From the NCBI RefSeq assembly GCF_028858725.1, contig NC_084790.1:84152506-84216505 (forward strand): a DNA stretch of 64,000 nt, in the 5' to 3' direction. Origin of the DNA: Colius striatus (Eukaryota; Chordata; Aves; Coliiformes; Coliidae). Below the pieces are notes generated by a model. That model ran no database searches, was not told the DNA's origin, and saw only the letters and a program-made list of their open reading frames with translations. The stretch's first letter is position 1. Each line of letters opens with the position of its first letter. This document shows positions 1 to 14,300 of the stretch, one piece after another. The position numbers and the translations under genes are program-made.

Positions 1-1871
1 CAAAGATACACAGTGGTTAAGCGCAGGTCCTTCACCTACCCTGGGCTCCTATGTCTCAAGTGAGCTCTGAGACCTTTATCAAAGATAAGTGTTGCTTTTA
101 AAGTAATCAGACCTCCGGAGTCCAGCTTATAGCGAAGGAAATACACTCTCTGTCCAGGTCACTGCTAGTCAGTAGGGACTTGAGATGGTGGCCATCATGC
201 TTCACTTTCTTTTCCATCATTTTATCTGTAGCATGAACAACTTCCACAGCTCTCAGCATAGCCCAGGGGCTTTTAAAAGCAGCTTTGTGCACTCATGCAT
301 TACACAATCCCCACCCCCCACCCCCCAAAAAATAGAAGTATTCCTCATATAGAACTAGCACTTTAAACTCCAAACCCTTGATCAAAGATATTGTAATCTA
401 AGTAAGACAAGACAAGGCACTGGACAACAGCCCAAGTGCTTCAGACTATGAACATAGACAAGGGAACTCTGTTCATTTAACTATGGAAGCACAGATGAAG
501 CAGCAAACCTCAGCCCCCTGTGTACACAGCCTACTACACAGTTCAGCAGCCAGAAAAAACTCCAGTAATATCTGGCATCTTTTCTGCAGCAGGATTCTGA
601 CAATTTAACTGTACCAGGTGAAAAATTTGGCTTGGCATAACTGACAGAGCTACACTGGTAACTTTTTAAACAATACACCAGCCCTTTTACTATCCCAATA
701 ACATTCTCAACGTACAAAACCATCATATTAAGACATCTGACGTCTTGAGATGCTTAATTTTTTAAAAAGCATCATAATTCAAGCAACAAAGTATCTTCAC
801 TGTACTTCGACTTCATTTCCTGCCAGTACTTAGCACAGATACCTGAAAGTATTTAACTCAACCTGCACAACCTGCACAATCGACATTCAGACACTCCTGC
901 CAAGTCTCTAGTAAAAATCAAAGAGGAAATACATTTTTCTATCAAGTGCTATGATGCTTGAGCCAAATAAAATCAGCTCAGAAAATATAATCTCCTCATT
1001 ATTCAGACCGAGAAAGCTTGCAGAAGTACAGAGGAGTATGTTTCTACAATAAGGTCTCCAGTCTGAAGCAAGGATGGTCACTGTAGGAGGAAGTACACAA
1101 GTTGCTCATGCACTAGCTAAGAGGAAAGTATTATAGACAATGACAAAACACAATCAGTAGAGGAGATCAGAAATATGATACACAAGAAGGAAGATGAAAG
1201 AAACTCTAAAACAACTGCACACCATGATCAACACCACGATAAGTTATCTGTTGCCATGAGTGGGAGTTTAACTTTCTCTTCTACTCTGGCTGAAAAAAAA
1301 AAAAACTCACAAATTCATCATGTTTGTTCCCATCACATCTATCTCCTATTTTTCACCCTTTGTGGCATTGCAGAACAAAGACCCCAAGTTATATACTTCC
1401 CTTTAGAAGTATAATGCTAAAGAGTGTTTTCAAAAACCCGAATGTTAGAGAACAGTGTTTTCAATAAAATCTGGCAATGCCCCAAGGTACTCAATGCAGA
1501 AAACTATGTTGAGTAACACGGTTAAAATTATCCTCACAAGTTTGGTGCTTTTCTTCATAGTGAAATGATCAATATATTAATGTGCTCTGTTTATCCCTAA
1601 ACCTATTGGAAATGTGTTTCTTGTCTGAATTGTTTTCCAGGGCTGTGAATGCCCTGGAGTATTCAGAGGAGTTTTACTTCTCTTACACTGTTATGGACCT
1701 AACTGCTAGCAGGAAAGATGCTGGTATCCTAGATCCTAGGGGATGCAATGCCTTGAGGAAATTTATATCAAACAATTATTGCATAATCTCAGGGTGTAAT
1801 AAAACCTCCTACATCAAATACAGGCATTGACTTTGTGTTATGCTTTTGTGTTACAGGAAAAAGTGTCCATG
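1..1871 (-). other. 3' flank of ST8SIA5, probable 3' UTR
   Basis: Directly downstream of the stop codon in the gene's direction. It is AT-rich unique sequence with no repeat family I recognise apart from a short C-rich run near 308-326. By eye I found no canonical AATAAA or ATTAAA on the minus strand here, so either the 3' UTR continues past the left edge or a variant signal is used. No further exon was recognised. Confidence 0.4.
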
Positions 1872-2340
1872 TCAACAGCAGCTACAGGTTCCAGTATGAA
1901 CCCGTAGGATCCCCTTGCTGTGCATGTGGAGGAAGTTAAAGATTTCTGAGGGCATAGCGTGAAAACCAGGGCGAGGTTTCACATTGTCATAATAGTGGTG
2001 AGTTATAAAAATCCCTGAGGGGTTCATGGGGAAGGCCCAGAAGCCAAAAAGGTGGACCTCCTCACAGAGCTCCAGGGCAGCGGTCACCAGGATTAGCCCG
2101 GTGCTAATCCGCTTGGCCCGCACCCCTTGGCCCAGCCAGTAGCGTGAGACATTGATGAGATACTGGGGATGAAAGTAATAAACAGCTTGCTGAGATTCAA
2201 AATCATCCAGAACGTATTTGACTCGGATTGAGACGTCCGTGTTGCGAGTGTTGTAGAAAGCTGGCAGCAGCACGGAAGCGTTCTCGTAGACCTGGAGCAC
2301 GTCGTAGAAGGGTTTCCTCCATTTCTCCAGCTTCTGAAAT
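1872..2340 (-). CDS. ST8SIA5: ST8SIA5 coding exon 7 (sialylmotifs S, III, VS and stop)
   Basis: The acceptor is TTTTTTCCTGTTAG at 2341-2354; the first base completes Arg221 (AG+A). It encodes residues 222-376, beginning [12 protein letters not shown], and ends with TGA at 1874-1872. It carries sequons at N241 and N284, motif S around [18 protein letters not shown], motif III HHYYDN and motif VS with the catalytic-type H348 and E353, and closes in CSCC. The open frame runs on past the acceptor to 2462, but that extension is intron and CR1 repeat, not coding. A CR1 repeat begins only about 90 nt upstream of the acceptor. Confidence 0.97.
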
Positions 2341-5300
2341 CTAACAGGAAAAAAGTGCAAGTGCTGGTTAGACCAGTACAGACTTAGTTTGCACTCAGCA
2401 GACAAGAAACTTCCAATGGGCTTTTGCCTAAACATGGCTAATGGCATCCTGGGATGCATCAAGAAGAGTGTGGGCAGCAGGTCAAGGGAGGTTCTGCTCC
2501 CCCTCTCATCTGCCCTGCTGAGGCCTCATCTGGAGTCCTGTGTCCAGTTCTGGGCTCCCCAGCTCCAGAGGGACAGGGAAGTGCTGCAGAGAGGCCAGTG
2601 CAGGGCCACCAAGATGATCAGGGGACTGGAACATCTTTCATACGAGGAAAGGCTGCGGGACCTGGGGCTGTTTAGTCTGGAGAAGAGAAGACTGAGGGGA
2701 GATCTTATTAACATTTATAAATATCTAAAGGGTGGGTGTCAGGAGGTTGGGACATCCCTCTTTTCTGTAGTAGACAATAACAGGACAAGGGATGATGGGA
2801 TGAAGCTGGAACACAAAAAGTTGCACTGAAACATAAGAAAAAGCTATTTCACTGTTGAGGTGAGGGAGCCCTGGCACAGGCTGCCCAGAGCGGTTGTGGA
2901 GGCTCCTTCCTGAGAGGTCTCCAAGACCCACCTGGACACGTTCCTGTGTGACCTGATCTAGGTGACCCTGCTTCTGCAAGGGGATTGGACTAGATGATCT
3001 CTAAAGGTCCCTTCCAACCCTACCATTCTGTGATTCTATGACTTCTGACACAGAGACTATTGGAATGATGTGTCAGTTAACAAGGGGACTATATCCAGAT
3101 TTGTAGCTAAGGCATCAGTATGAAATGCACAGCAAAATAAAGATAATGCGTTTTGTCCTACTAGAGCCCATGGTCCTGTCAGGAAGGTGGTATTAAGGTA
3201 TTAACACATTAAAATCACTCAGTCAATCCTGGCTACAAAGCTTAAACGGCATTTAAAAAAAAAAAGCCCAGCATATTACAATGTGTGTAACTTCATTCAA
3301 GCATTTAGGGTGGGATCCAGTTGCTTCCAACCTGAATGTTTCTGGGACATTTTCCTCAGGCTTGCAAGCATGATACACGACTTCCAGGGGAAGGATGGTT
3401 CTGCTGTTATAATTTTAGCTCATCAGCTTCTCACTTTCTATCCCCAATGTGCAGGTCTAAGTGTTTAACACTTTTATAAGTTGTTACTGATGACATATAC
3501 CGTATAATTCAATTCTGAATGAAAGCTGTGATTCACATTGTCAGTTTAAAGTAATAATAGCGAAAAACATCTCTGCAGTAGTCAAAGTCAAAGGTAGATT
3601 TGGAAAAACAATAGAGATGAAAACACACAGAAAAACCCAGAAATTACCTCTCAGTAATTATACTGGGATTGACAGTCACCACATCTGTCTTTACCCCGAC
3701 GTCCGTGAAGTATTTCTCAGATATAGGAGGCAAGTTGCATCTACAAAGGAAAGAAATTAGTAAGAAAGTTAAAAAATTCCTTGTGCCTTTTCAAGACTAG
3801 AAAGAAGAAGTGATTTAAGCACTTCTTCCAAGCAACAATTCTAGAAACAGATTGAGAACTTAAAATGGTATTAAAACATGCTGATGCCCAAACTGTGCAT
3901 AAAAGTAACAAGTTGTTAGGGGCTGCACAAAGACCTCTCTTCCTCTCCAAGTCTGTCAGAGATTACCCCTTTTTGCAGACATAGTCAATGCTCATCTTTT
4001 TGCTTCCTCAGCTATTTACTTTGGCAGTTTAGGATGAGAAATTGGATGAAGCAACAAGGAAAATCAGCCTATAAAATCAAAGACTTCCTCAGCAACAGCT
4101 GAGCTGTATTCAATAATTAATAGGTAAACTATATCTACAACATTGCCTTTAACATGCTTTGGTTTATACTCAAGAGGATTCAAGAGAAATGCTCTACAAG
4201 AGACAAATGTGTCCAGTAAATTAATAAAAAACTATCTGGTCTTTTATTTTTCCCTTTATAAGTATCTCCCAGTATTGTGTAACAGCATCAATTCTGACTC
4301 TACAGATTCACCAGAGGCTACGAAAGGTATTAGCAGCAAATCTGTGAAGATCTGTAAACCTTGACTTTGACCATCCTCCACTCACCTTGGCCTTGACCTA
4401 GATTCACTGACTCACAAAATTCAGAGCATCCCTCAAGAGATGCTGAAATTACTGGAACAAACACACACACAGGCTATCACAGCAGCTTCATTTCACAGGA
4501 AACCTAGCTAAGAAATAAAGCTTCAGTGTATGTTATCAGGGGCAACATAAGTGGCCTTGCAACTGGTTCTAGCTCAGTTTAAGATCGTGTTAGATCCTTG
4601 CTGACATTTTGAAAATTCTATGAATAGAAGCTGCCATTGTTAAGATCCCCACATCTCAAAGATACTGCTGTGCCACATTCCCAAACATCTCTGCATTTCT
4701 GAGGCTGCACAGGAATTAAAAAAAAAAAAAGGTATTTAGCATAAGAGATGCTCAGTGTTTTCACAACACTGGAATTCAGCTGTCAGCATCATTTCTCAGT
4801 CACAGGGAAAAGGTGAATGGGGGAGCAGAAGAATATACAAAACCCCTTCAAAGTCCTTCTCAGACTTGGGAAGTTCATGTCTGCCTTCCAGAGGGTCCCT
4901 TTTTATCAGGTCAGAGAATTTTATTTTAGCCACTTCATCCTTCTCATAGGCAATTATATTTCCAGCACTTTTCTCTGCTGGGTCACACAATGTCCTTTGT
5001 GAAGTGTTCTCTAGCATCCTCAATTCCAGCTAGCACTGGGCACAGTGCTTGTTAGATTACATTTGATCATAGGTTTTTGTAACAGAATTATAGAATCATT
5101 TAGGCTGGAAAATACCTTTAAGATCACAGAGTTCAACCATTAAATCATGAGCCAGTTTCCTGATTCCTCTCCATCTGGGAGCACAGTGTTGAGGGAATCA
5201 CTGAAAACCTAATCTACACGGGAATGCAGATAAGCAGGCACTTCTTTATCATGCAGCGCTGGGAAAACACAGGGGATAGCTCCTCCATACGTGCTTCATT

Positions 5301-8300
5301 GTTAGTTACCATTTTCAAGGCTTTTATACACTTATCAGTCTCTTTGTTTTAGTAACAGCTAAGGTAACAGCCAAGGTAACCTAACAAATACATTTACCAG
5401 GGTAGCAGATGCCTATTAGGTGTAGTATGTAACTCTTGCAGTCTGATCCTTATGTGATTCAAATGAATACTTAATCAATGGGTATTTGAGTTATTTGCAA
5501 GTGCTTAGCAAATTGATTGAACTATTACTAGGTGACTAACAAGTGCTTAACAGGTGCTTGTCTACTTACTGTGATGATAAGTTGTTAACTAAAATAATGG
5601 TGTATCTGCAACACAGGTTAGTGTTACTCCTCTGGAATGACAGATTACTGTGGGTGGGCAGAAAGCTGCTCTACATCCTCTCACCACTTGCTCCTCTCAG
5701 CTTCAATATTTTTGAACAGTGAAGTTCAACCAGGATTAAGAAAGACTGAATTTTTTGAAAGTGATAGTTCCTTATAAAAATTATATAAACTGTACTTTTG
5801 TCATAAGATCCAAGAAATCCATCCCTGCAAAGACGCATCTCCAAGTGCACCCAATGTTCCGTCACAAATCTCCACTCTGGCCAGTAGATGGAGATCGACA
5901 ATAGCAACTAGTAAATGTGTGTTTTATGTCTACTTTTGTACTACAATTAACTGCCACCAGAATTTATTTGATAGGAAAAAATCCTGGTTGCCTCCTGCTA
6001 GCTTCAAGCCTCCTGACAAGAAGAGATTTCCCCAGGTATCCTAAAGGTATCACCGAACATTAGCCGTGCTCCATAGGTAGTTCTCAAAATATGTTAAAGA
6101 ATTATTTAATTGGTGGCCAAGATGATGATTCCTGAGAGTTTGGTCAACCAGTGTGAAGACTGGAAAGTGGATGTGTTCAGACTTGACCTTAAACATAAGT
6201 TTTACTTTAAAATTGATGTCAGCAGACCTTTGTGTGTGATGCTGGTCCCACATGAGACAGTGAACCAGGGGTTTCCTTTGCACAAGTACTGATTATTCTT
6301 ATTTCGATTCTCATTAAGCCTCTGTTAATTACTAGTAACAAAAGCAACCCAGTTTCTAGGTTCTGAAGTGATCTATCTGCTCTTTATAATCAATTTTGGT
6401 GCAGTTCAAGGAAGAGTAACACTGGTAAAAAGGGACCTCCACTCAAATTCTTGTATGTAAATGACAGCATTTACTGCCCATATTTCTATTTCCACACAAC
6501 AGCTTGTTGCCTCTATGTGCAGCACATACCACTGCTTTCAACCATGCTGATAGCTGTGATCCAACACAATAGAAGGGAATTTACAACGATTATTTCATGC
6601 ATGTGAGGTACACTAGGCCTTTAAGAAGCAAATAATGCAAAGTCTGGAGTGTTTCACAGATCAAAACTAAGAGAATAGTTTTCTATAAAATGGGCACCAG
6701 AGGCAGACACGAGGGTCTGAAAAACAATTAATAGTGAAGTTAGGACCTGCAAGATTTTATTTCTCATTCAATCCCAAATTAAAATAAGAACTCGGTGAGC
6801 CAAAATCTGACCTATTTTTTGTTGGTATGAAATCAGAGAGAGTAATTGATTTAAGCACAGTCATTCTAAACTGACTACAACAAACCCAAGATCAGAAAAT
6901 AGGCCAACAGATGCAAAAAAGATTTCTCTTTTCTACAGAATAGGTCATGAGTCTGTGAGCTAGCTGTCATACCCTGTGACCCAGGCAAAGAGCTTAACGG
7001 GGTTTAGAGAGCGATTAGTCATGCATATGAATATTAAAAAAAATCCTTCCCATATATATTAAGGACGGTAAAAGTGCTGCTCCGTTATCCAGAGACAGTA
7101 CCTACAGTACATACAGTCTTTTTTCCAGGCACCAGCATCCCCTGGAGGAGTTCTAACTCTAAGCAGAGAGAACTTGCCATAAACCATCACAGATCAGGGG
7201 TGGTGAGACAGAAATCACAGAATAATTACGGTTGGAAAAGACCTTTAAGATCATTGAGTCCAACAAGTCACCTCACACTACCAGGCCCACCACTAAACCA
7301 TATCCCTCAGCAACTCCTCTCTATGTCTTTTGAATATCTCTAGGGATGGTGACTCCACCACCTTCCAGGCAGCCTATTCTAATGCTTAATCCAGAGATAC
7401 AAGTCATGGAACATCCCAGTCTATGTAAAGCCTGGATAACCCCACATGTGGTGGGGAGCACAACATGGAGACAATAAATCTTTTAAGTTATTCAAGTGTC
7501 TCTGCACATCCTGGAGTCCACAGTACTGACTACTGCAACTCCCTTATCCATCACTTGGGGTCTGCCCTGCTTCAGAAATGCACCTCTGAGGCAGGTGAGC
7601 TATTAAGAGTTGGCTAAGCTGCTTGTCATGCAGTAGAGGTTGTACCCCTGGTTCAAAACTGCCCCATAAAATCATGGTCACATTCATAGCACACTGCTTA
7701 TGCATAAACATCCACAGAAGGACAAATCCATAACCTGAGTGACAGGTGTCCTGAAACAGGACATCAAACTTTGTCAATGACTAACCACATGGAGCCAGGG
7801 AGAAATAACTTCTCAAAGCATAGTTTTTCAACAAATACTATATGTGGAGATGTTTTCTTCAAAACATTGCTTTTTGTGCAAGAAGCAGGCTTGATATGGC
7901 CATTTTAGCAAATCCATGTGGCATAGAATATCTTTGTGATCCTTCATTTGTCATTAAAATGAGCAAAAAGGAAAATGGTGCTGTAGTGATTACCGAAACA
8001 CAAAGTCTGCGCTGTCAATCTCCCGACCACATCTGCTGTTCTTCAGAATCCCTCCGTTCCCAACTACCGCACACTTCTTAAACTGAGAGCGGTGGTATGG
8101 CATGTCCTGCAACATCACAGCACGGAAACAGATTCAACATCCCAAATACAGAGACAGCAAGTCTTTTTATTTCATTTAATTCCTCTTTTTCCCTCCTTTT
8201 TTGTGCAGCTGTACCTTGCTGCAGATGCACTAATCACAGGAAGCTGCCGCTGGTGCTGGCCCACAGTATTCCCATAGTGTACATAAATGGATAGGATTGT

Positions 8301-11300
8301 TCTCTGTGCAATTAGAGATAGTGTGGGCAACTAACTTGGGATGGGGGTGAGGAGGGGTGGGGAGGAAGAAATAACCTGGTTTTGTTCAGGTTTAATAACG
8401 GAAGAAGTAATTTTAGAAACTTGTTTTCCCTTCTGACTCCCACGTGAGGGCAAGAACCATAAAATCCATGTACCTAAACATTGCCACCTGAGCTGCCTGC
8501 AAACCACTTGCTCCTCAGGCTCTGATGTCCTGCTTCTGAGAAGTCTGCACACATAGTCCCAGGACAGCCAGTAAAGGCCAGGTCTCTCTAAGTCAGACAT
8601 AATACTGCCTACTTCGTTTGATCTACCAGCAGTGTCCAGAGCCTTTGGTCAGACACCTTTTCAGACTTGTACAGGGTGCACCTTTCTGTTACCTTTGGGC
8701 AAAATTCTGCCTTGTGTGGAGACATGCAGCTGCTGCTGAAGCCAGAAGGAGTGAAAAATCACATCTCTGAGAGCAGAAGGGGGCTGTTAGGGTGACAGGG
8801 TTGTGACGCAGAACATAGCCACGCCACGCCTTATGAATATGTAGAGATGTGCTTATATAAGCATGAGAGTGCTCATTTTGGTACATACATATTTTATCAA
8901 TAATTTCATACTGCAAGCTACAGTAAGATGAGACAGTGACATTTCTGGGTGACTATTCCCAGGATCTTCCCTAGTGTTCATAGCCAAAAGGACATGCAAT
9001 TACACCTGTCAGAGAAAAGCAGCAGCTGCCTAGCAGAGAGGCCATATAGAGTTGTCTGTGATTTATCTAAGGATTTGTTAACACAGAATGCCTCAGTAGT
9101 CCCGAAAGGGAGGTCAGAAGACAGTTCTCTGCACTCAGCATAAGGCTCTTGCCCTTATGGTCTTGCTCCTGTGCTTTTAGTTCTTATCTCCAACATTTGC
9201 CACAGAATCATAGAATCCTTTTGGTCAGAAAACAGCATTAAGATTATTGAGTCCAGTCACCAACCTCACACTGCCATGGCTACCACTAAACCATGTCCCT
9301 CAGCATCTCCTTTAAAGATCTCCAGGGATGGGGACTGCATCACTGCCCTGGACAGCCTGGGTCAGTGTTTAACAACTCAAGTTCTTCCTCATCTCCAATC
9401 TAAGCCTCCTCTGGAGCATCTTGAGGCCATTTCCTCTTATCCTGTCATTCATTACTTGGGAGAAGAGACCAACCCTCACCTCACTACAGCTTCCTTTCAG
9501 GTAGTCGTAGAGAATGATTGTGTCTTGCCTCAGCCTCCTCTTCTCCAGGCTGAACACCCCCATTCTCAGCCCCTCCCCAGCCCCCTTGTGCTCCAGCCCC
9601 TTCCCCAGCTCTGTGCCCGGCTCTGGCCACGCTGCAGCCCCTCAGTGTCCCTGTGGCAGTGAGTGAGGGGCCCAGCACTGAGCACAGCCCTGGAGCTGCG
9701 GCCTCACCAGGGCCCAGCACAGGGGGACAATCACTGCCCTGGCCCTACTGGCCACACTATTTCTGATACAGGCCAGGAGCCCTTGGCCTTCTTGCCCCCC
9801 TGGGCACGCTGCTGGCTCATGTTGAGCCGCCTGTTGATTAACACCCCCAGGCCCTTTCCTGCCAGACACCTTTCCAGCCCCTGGTGCCTGGGGTTGGTGT
9901 GGCCCAAGTGCAGAACGTGGCACTGGGCCTTGTTGACCCTCTGACTTTCTGAAAGGGATAAATTTCAGTTGTAACCTGCCAATATGCCAGTTTAAATTCA
10001 TGAGGTGTGCCCCATGGTAAATCAGTAGGTGCATCAGTAACTATATGCAATAGCAATTGTCTCCTGGTTCTAACTTTGAATGGCCCTTGGGTCAAGGATT
10101 ACTTGCTGGGAGGGTTTTGGAGAATCATTATGATGAATATGTTTTAAAATTATGCAGCCTGTTCACAGATAATCTGCAAATAGGAATAAGTATAAAAATA
10201 GTCACTGTGAATATGAATTACTAAACACTCATGCCCCTAAAAAAGCAGACCTACCCCAAATATTGGATTTATTCTATATGAACCTCGTATTTTTCAAAAG
10301 TTCTGATCAGTAAGTGCCTCTTTTATTCAGCTTTCTTATTTCTTTAGCCATTTTGCTGATAGGTCAGTAATATTCTGCAGGAAATATAGATATATTTCAT
10401 AGATGACCACCAGAAAATAGGATAATCAGCTAAAATATCATATGCAAACGTTTTCAAAGTATAAGCATTTAAGTCTTTAGAAATGTCAAACAGCCAACTG
10501 CTTAATGCTCAACTATAGCTTAGTATGTGATGCAACAAGTAGAGTGAAGTTGATTCTATAAATGGGCAGAAGTACATGGTACCTTTGGAAACATCTTGAA
10601 GATTTCTTGGTTGATATGGAAGATCCCACTGGTATCCACTTCATATTTCAGTTTAGTTCCCAAGGGAGTATTTTTCTGGGTGGTGAACAGAAAAGCAGGG
10701 GCATTGCAACACCTTGACAAAGTAGACCTGTCAAATGAAAAAGAGAAATGAGATCGAGGAGCTGATGACAAGCTTCAAGATTTACAGTTACTATTACTCC
10801 TAACAAGACACCTTTCAGCAAAAAGAAACTTTTTAGCTGTAGGAGGGGTAAAATGGTGGGATTTCCCTTAGAAAAGTTCAGACTCAGTGAATTTTTCCTT
10901 GATTGAGGAACTTACTATAAAAAAAACCCCAGCAAAACAAAAGAAGGGATGTAATCCCTGTACCCATCTCTTCAACACTGCAGGAAATACACGTGCAAAT
11001 TCTGCCCTGCTCCAGGCCCTGAAGCTGAGCTTCTGCCCTCAGTATCCCAGAGAAACGATTCTAATGAATTATCTCCTCTCTGCTTTAAAGGTCCTCCACT
11101 TCTTGTAAATTATTTTCTCATCACTGGGCAGAAAACACAGTGGTTAAAATATCCATCTAGGGGTGCAGAAGCTTGTCAAGGCAGGGACTTAAGCACGGAA
11201 ATACCTAAAGACACTACCTCACTCACCAGATTACTGTGGATCACAGGACACTTGATTGACAAAACTAAAATTGCATATGTGAATCAAGAAGACCATAAGC

Positions 11301-14300
11301 CCTGACAGATGGGTGCCAAGAAGACTGGTCAGGGCTACAACCCCAAAATCTCAGGCAAATGGCCAAAATTTTCTTTGTTTCTGGGATAAATGAAAACAAG
11401 TTTTGAGATTTTGAAAACGGCATTCATGGCATGAGAGGACAAAAACCATTCAGCTCTCCAAATAGAGGTCCATTCCTTATCTCACATCCTTCCCTGAATG
11501 CTTTTCTCCTTTTACTGGTGGAACTGAAAGCTCTGGCTTCAGCTTACTCTTACTTTAGAGCCAGTTTGTTTCTCAGTCAATGCATCTTATACATTTAATG
11601 AAAAATATATGTCATGGCAAATGCATAAACATGAAGACAAAGCCAAATGGTTCTCAAATAATCTAGATTAAATATGTTGCCTCTGGGGTACATGGGCTGA
11701 TTATGAGCTAGAAGAATAAGCCAGTCTCTCTTACGGACTTTGTTATAAGCACCAGAAAGCAAATACAGAATCATGCAAAGATTTCCACAATGTCCAATTT
11801 ATTAACATATTTGGCTTACACAGAAGGACACAATGAGATGATCAGATCAAGGCAGAAAATGAGACTAAACAAGTCAAGGAATAATTGCCTACAACAAAAT
11901 CATTAAATAATTACAAGCAGGTAGTGGGATTGCACTGGTACATCTGGGACACTAAAAAATCTCTTCATTAGTTTCAGATTAAAGAATTGAAAGAGATGTT
12001 TTTCTTTAATGTCCAACTGATTTTCCAGAGGCAGGTTCCTCAAAATAAATGTCTGATAGCCGAAGGAGGAAGATTGTCAAGATAATTGCTTTCCTCAGTC
12101 TCCAAATACAAAAGCTAGCGTGGTTTCTATGCTTCCTTTCACTGCTGCTTAATTAGCTGCCATTGAACTTTTGCAGAGTGCTCTCCATCTTTTATGACGG
12201 TCTGGAACTGACAAAGTTCAAAAGCTCACAGCTCAGTTCTGTTAGACCATCACTTTTTTTGCCTCCTACTAGTCTATCTACAAACTCAGACACTGGCCTG
12301 CTTAAAAGAAACAACAGTTTCCACACACTCACACACTGAAGTCTCTGTCCCATAAACCAAAAATGAAGTAGGCTTTGAACCTTTTTTTCCATGACTAACA
12401 TGATTAGTGTTCTGGAACCAGCTAATCAAGGTTAGGTTACATCTAGGTGCTCATGGGAATTTCTGAAGCAGTGATCTGTCAGCTAGCTATAGCCAATGGC
12501 AAAGAGTCTTTCTTCTTTCTCTCAATGCACTGTCTAGGATGGAGAGGGGTTCTTTGCTTGATGTGCTGGTGTTGGTGGCCTAAGAGAGAGTGATGGTCCT
12601 TCTGATGGTCTTTAGATAGTCTTTTCTCATTGCTCCCACCTCTAAACTGGCCTCTATACTCCAATGTACTCCACGTTTCAACGTGCTCCTTGCACTCTGG
12701 GTACAATCATTAGTACTCCAAGCAATCTTAGAGATAGTAGGCTCTAATCCTGAATGTCTCTCATCTTCAAAATGGGCTCTGATAATTGCACATCAAGTAA
12801 CATGAAGAAAAAAATATACAAAAAAAACCCCTAAACAACTTATCTGTGGAGCTCACATTGGAAAAACTGCTGTGAGCCTGAGACTAACAATCAGTTCTTT
12901 TTAAAGATGTTAATGACTAACTCAGTACACACATTCTCACATTCTCTCATTAACTCGTGACAGCTGTTTCCTGGAATCATGCATGAGGATTTGGGTGAAA
13001 GTTGTGGGGCATTATTCTAAACAACAGCTCTGAATCATGACAGTGACTTACAGATTTAACCATATCTACGTTCCACTTGCTCTGCAATAACGTGTTTTCT
13101 CTAGACCTACTCAAATACAGCCCTTGAACATATCAATGTACAACATCCATTGTTTTGGCTTCATTCTGCTATTGCCCTCACAAGATCAATTTCAAAAGCT
13201 GTGTCTTGAAAGTACCAAGGGGTACACAGCCTCATTATGAAGAATAAGCCAGTCTCCTTTATGAACCTTCTCAGAAGCACCAGGAAGTGAATACAGAATT
13301 ATGCAAAGATTTCCACGATGTCCAATTCATTAACATATCTGACTTACACAGAGTGACCTGGAAGTCTTTCCCATACCAAATTCCTTGCCTTTCCTGGGGA
13401 GATCTTTCAACAAGCCAGAGGAGCTCTCTTTCACTCCTGCTGTTGTCTTTTTAAATTAGAAAAAAAGCCATGTTAATCCAGAAGGAAAGTACTCCAACAG
13501 TAACAGTGTTTTAAAGCTTAACTCTTGTTATCCATATGAAGGTTTGACCTCTCTGCAGGAAGCTAAACTCAAACTCAAGTAAATCTTACTCAGTCTCATT
13601 AATGTGCACCATTCTTACTTGAATAAATTAGCTTCTGTGATATTCATCTCCCACTTGCACATCTGTAGGCTCTTCCATCTGTCAAACAATTCCGTTTGTT
13701 TCACCCTAAAAGATAAAGGAAGAAAATACAAATATAAATAAAGATATAATAAATTCAAGGGCTTCATGTCCTAAAACAGCTGTAGTCAGAGCACCATGCA
13801 GGAGGATTTTGACAGGGTGAACCAGTCAGTGTTACCAGTGCAGAATTTATCGTTTAATCATTTTTATTTCCTTCTCTGCTCAGATATAGCAGCTCTAAGC
13901 CTACACACAGGTACTGATAGAACTCTTCGGATATTTAGGACTGATTTCTGTTCTCTGATATGTATTATCCATTTCTTCAGGATGAAAACAAAAGAAAGTG
14001 ATACTGAGCGAGAAGCATTCTACTGTACCAAAATCTATCCACAGTGTGCTAGGAAGCTAATGAGTCTCTGACGAATACAGCGGCTTTGAAGGGGAAAGGT
14101 GCACCCAGCAAAAGGGCCCAGTAAGGGGATATCAGACAAGAGGATACTTTGGATAATTTACCAATTAACTGTATAATTTGGTGAGGAATCTTAATCTCTG
14201 AGATTCTACAGAATAGCGCTGTTGGTGAATCCAATTAATCAACTGCAATAGCACACGTGTAGGGATAACCATGCGCCAGCAATGTGCCCTCGTGGCCGAG

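Larger units (their letters stand above)
3741..7993 (-). other. ST8SIA5 intron 5 (4253 nt)
   Basis: GT-AG intron, phase 2. It holds two short old CR1 3' ends (about 5084-5210 and 7214-7393). The block at about 5350-5600 has short internal echoes (GGTAACAGC-type and AGTGCTTA-type words) but no family I can name. No exon seen. Confidence 0.9.
10728..13618 (-). other. ST8SIA5 intron 3 (2891 nt)
   Basis: GT-AG intron, phase 2, with no CR1 that I can see. It contains two diverged direct copies of an unclassified block of about 140 bp (11685-11831 and 13219-13355). Confidence 0.92.

Noticed and set aside
1..1871. LOXHD1 (expected downstream neighbour) exons
   Set aside because: No matching frame seen; it probably lies beyond the left edge.
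2389..2829. 146-codon plus-strand frame (and similar frames at 14282, 27173-27671 and 48320)
   Set aside because: Remnants of the CR1 reverse-transcriptase C-terminus in truncated repeats, not host genes.
9171..10095. Several Pro/Leu-rich frames of 60-163 codons on both strands
   Set aside because: They fall within or across the CR1 copy at 9202-9943 and are produced by its GC-rich antisense; the same pattern recurs at 50.3, 53.3 and 60.9 kb.
10556..10771. 71-codon frame read as a complete small gene
   Set aside because: Only 10583-10727 is coding, as ST8SIA5 exon 4; both ends of the frame are intron.
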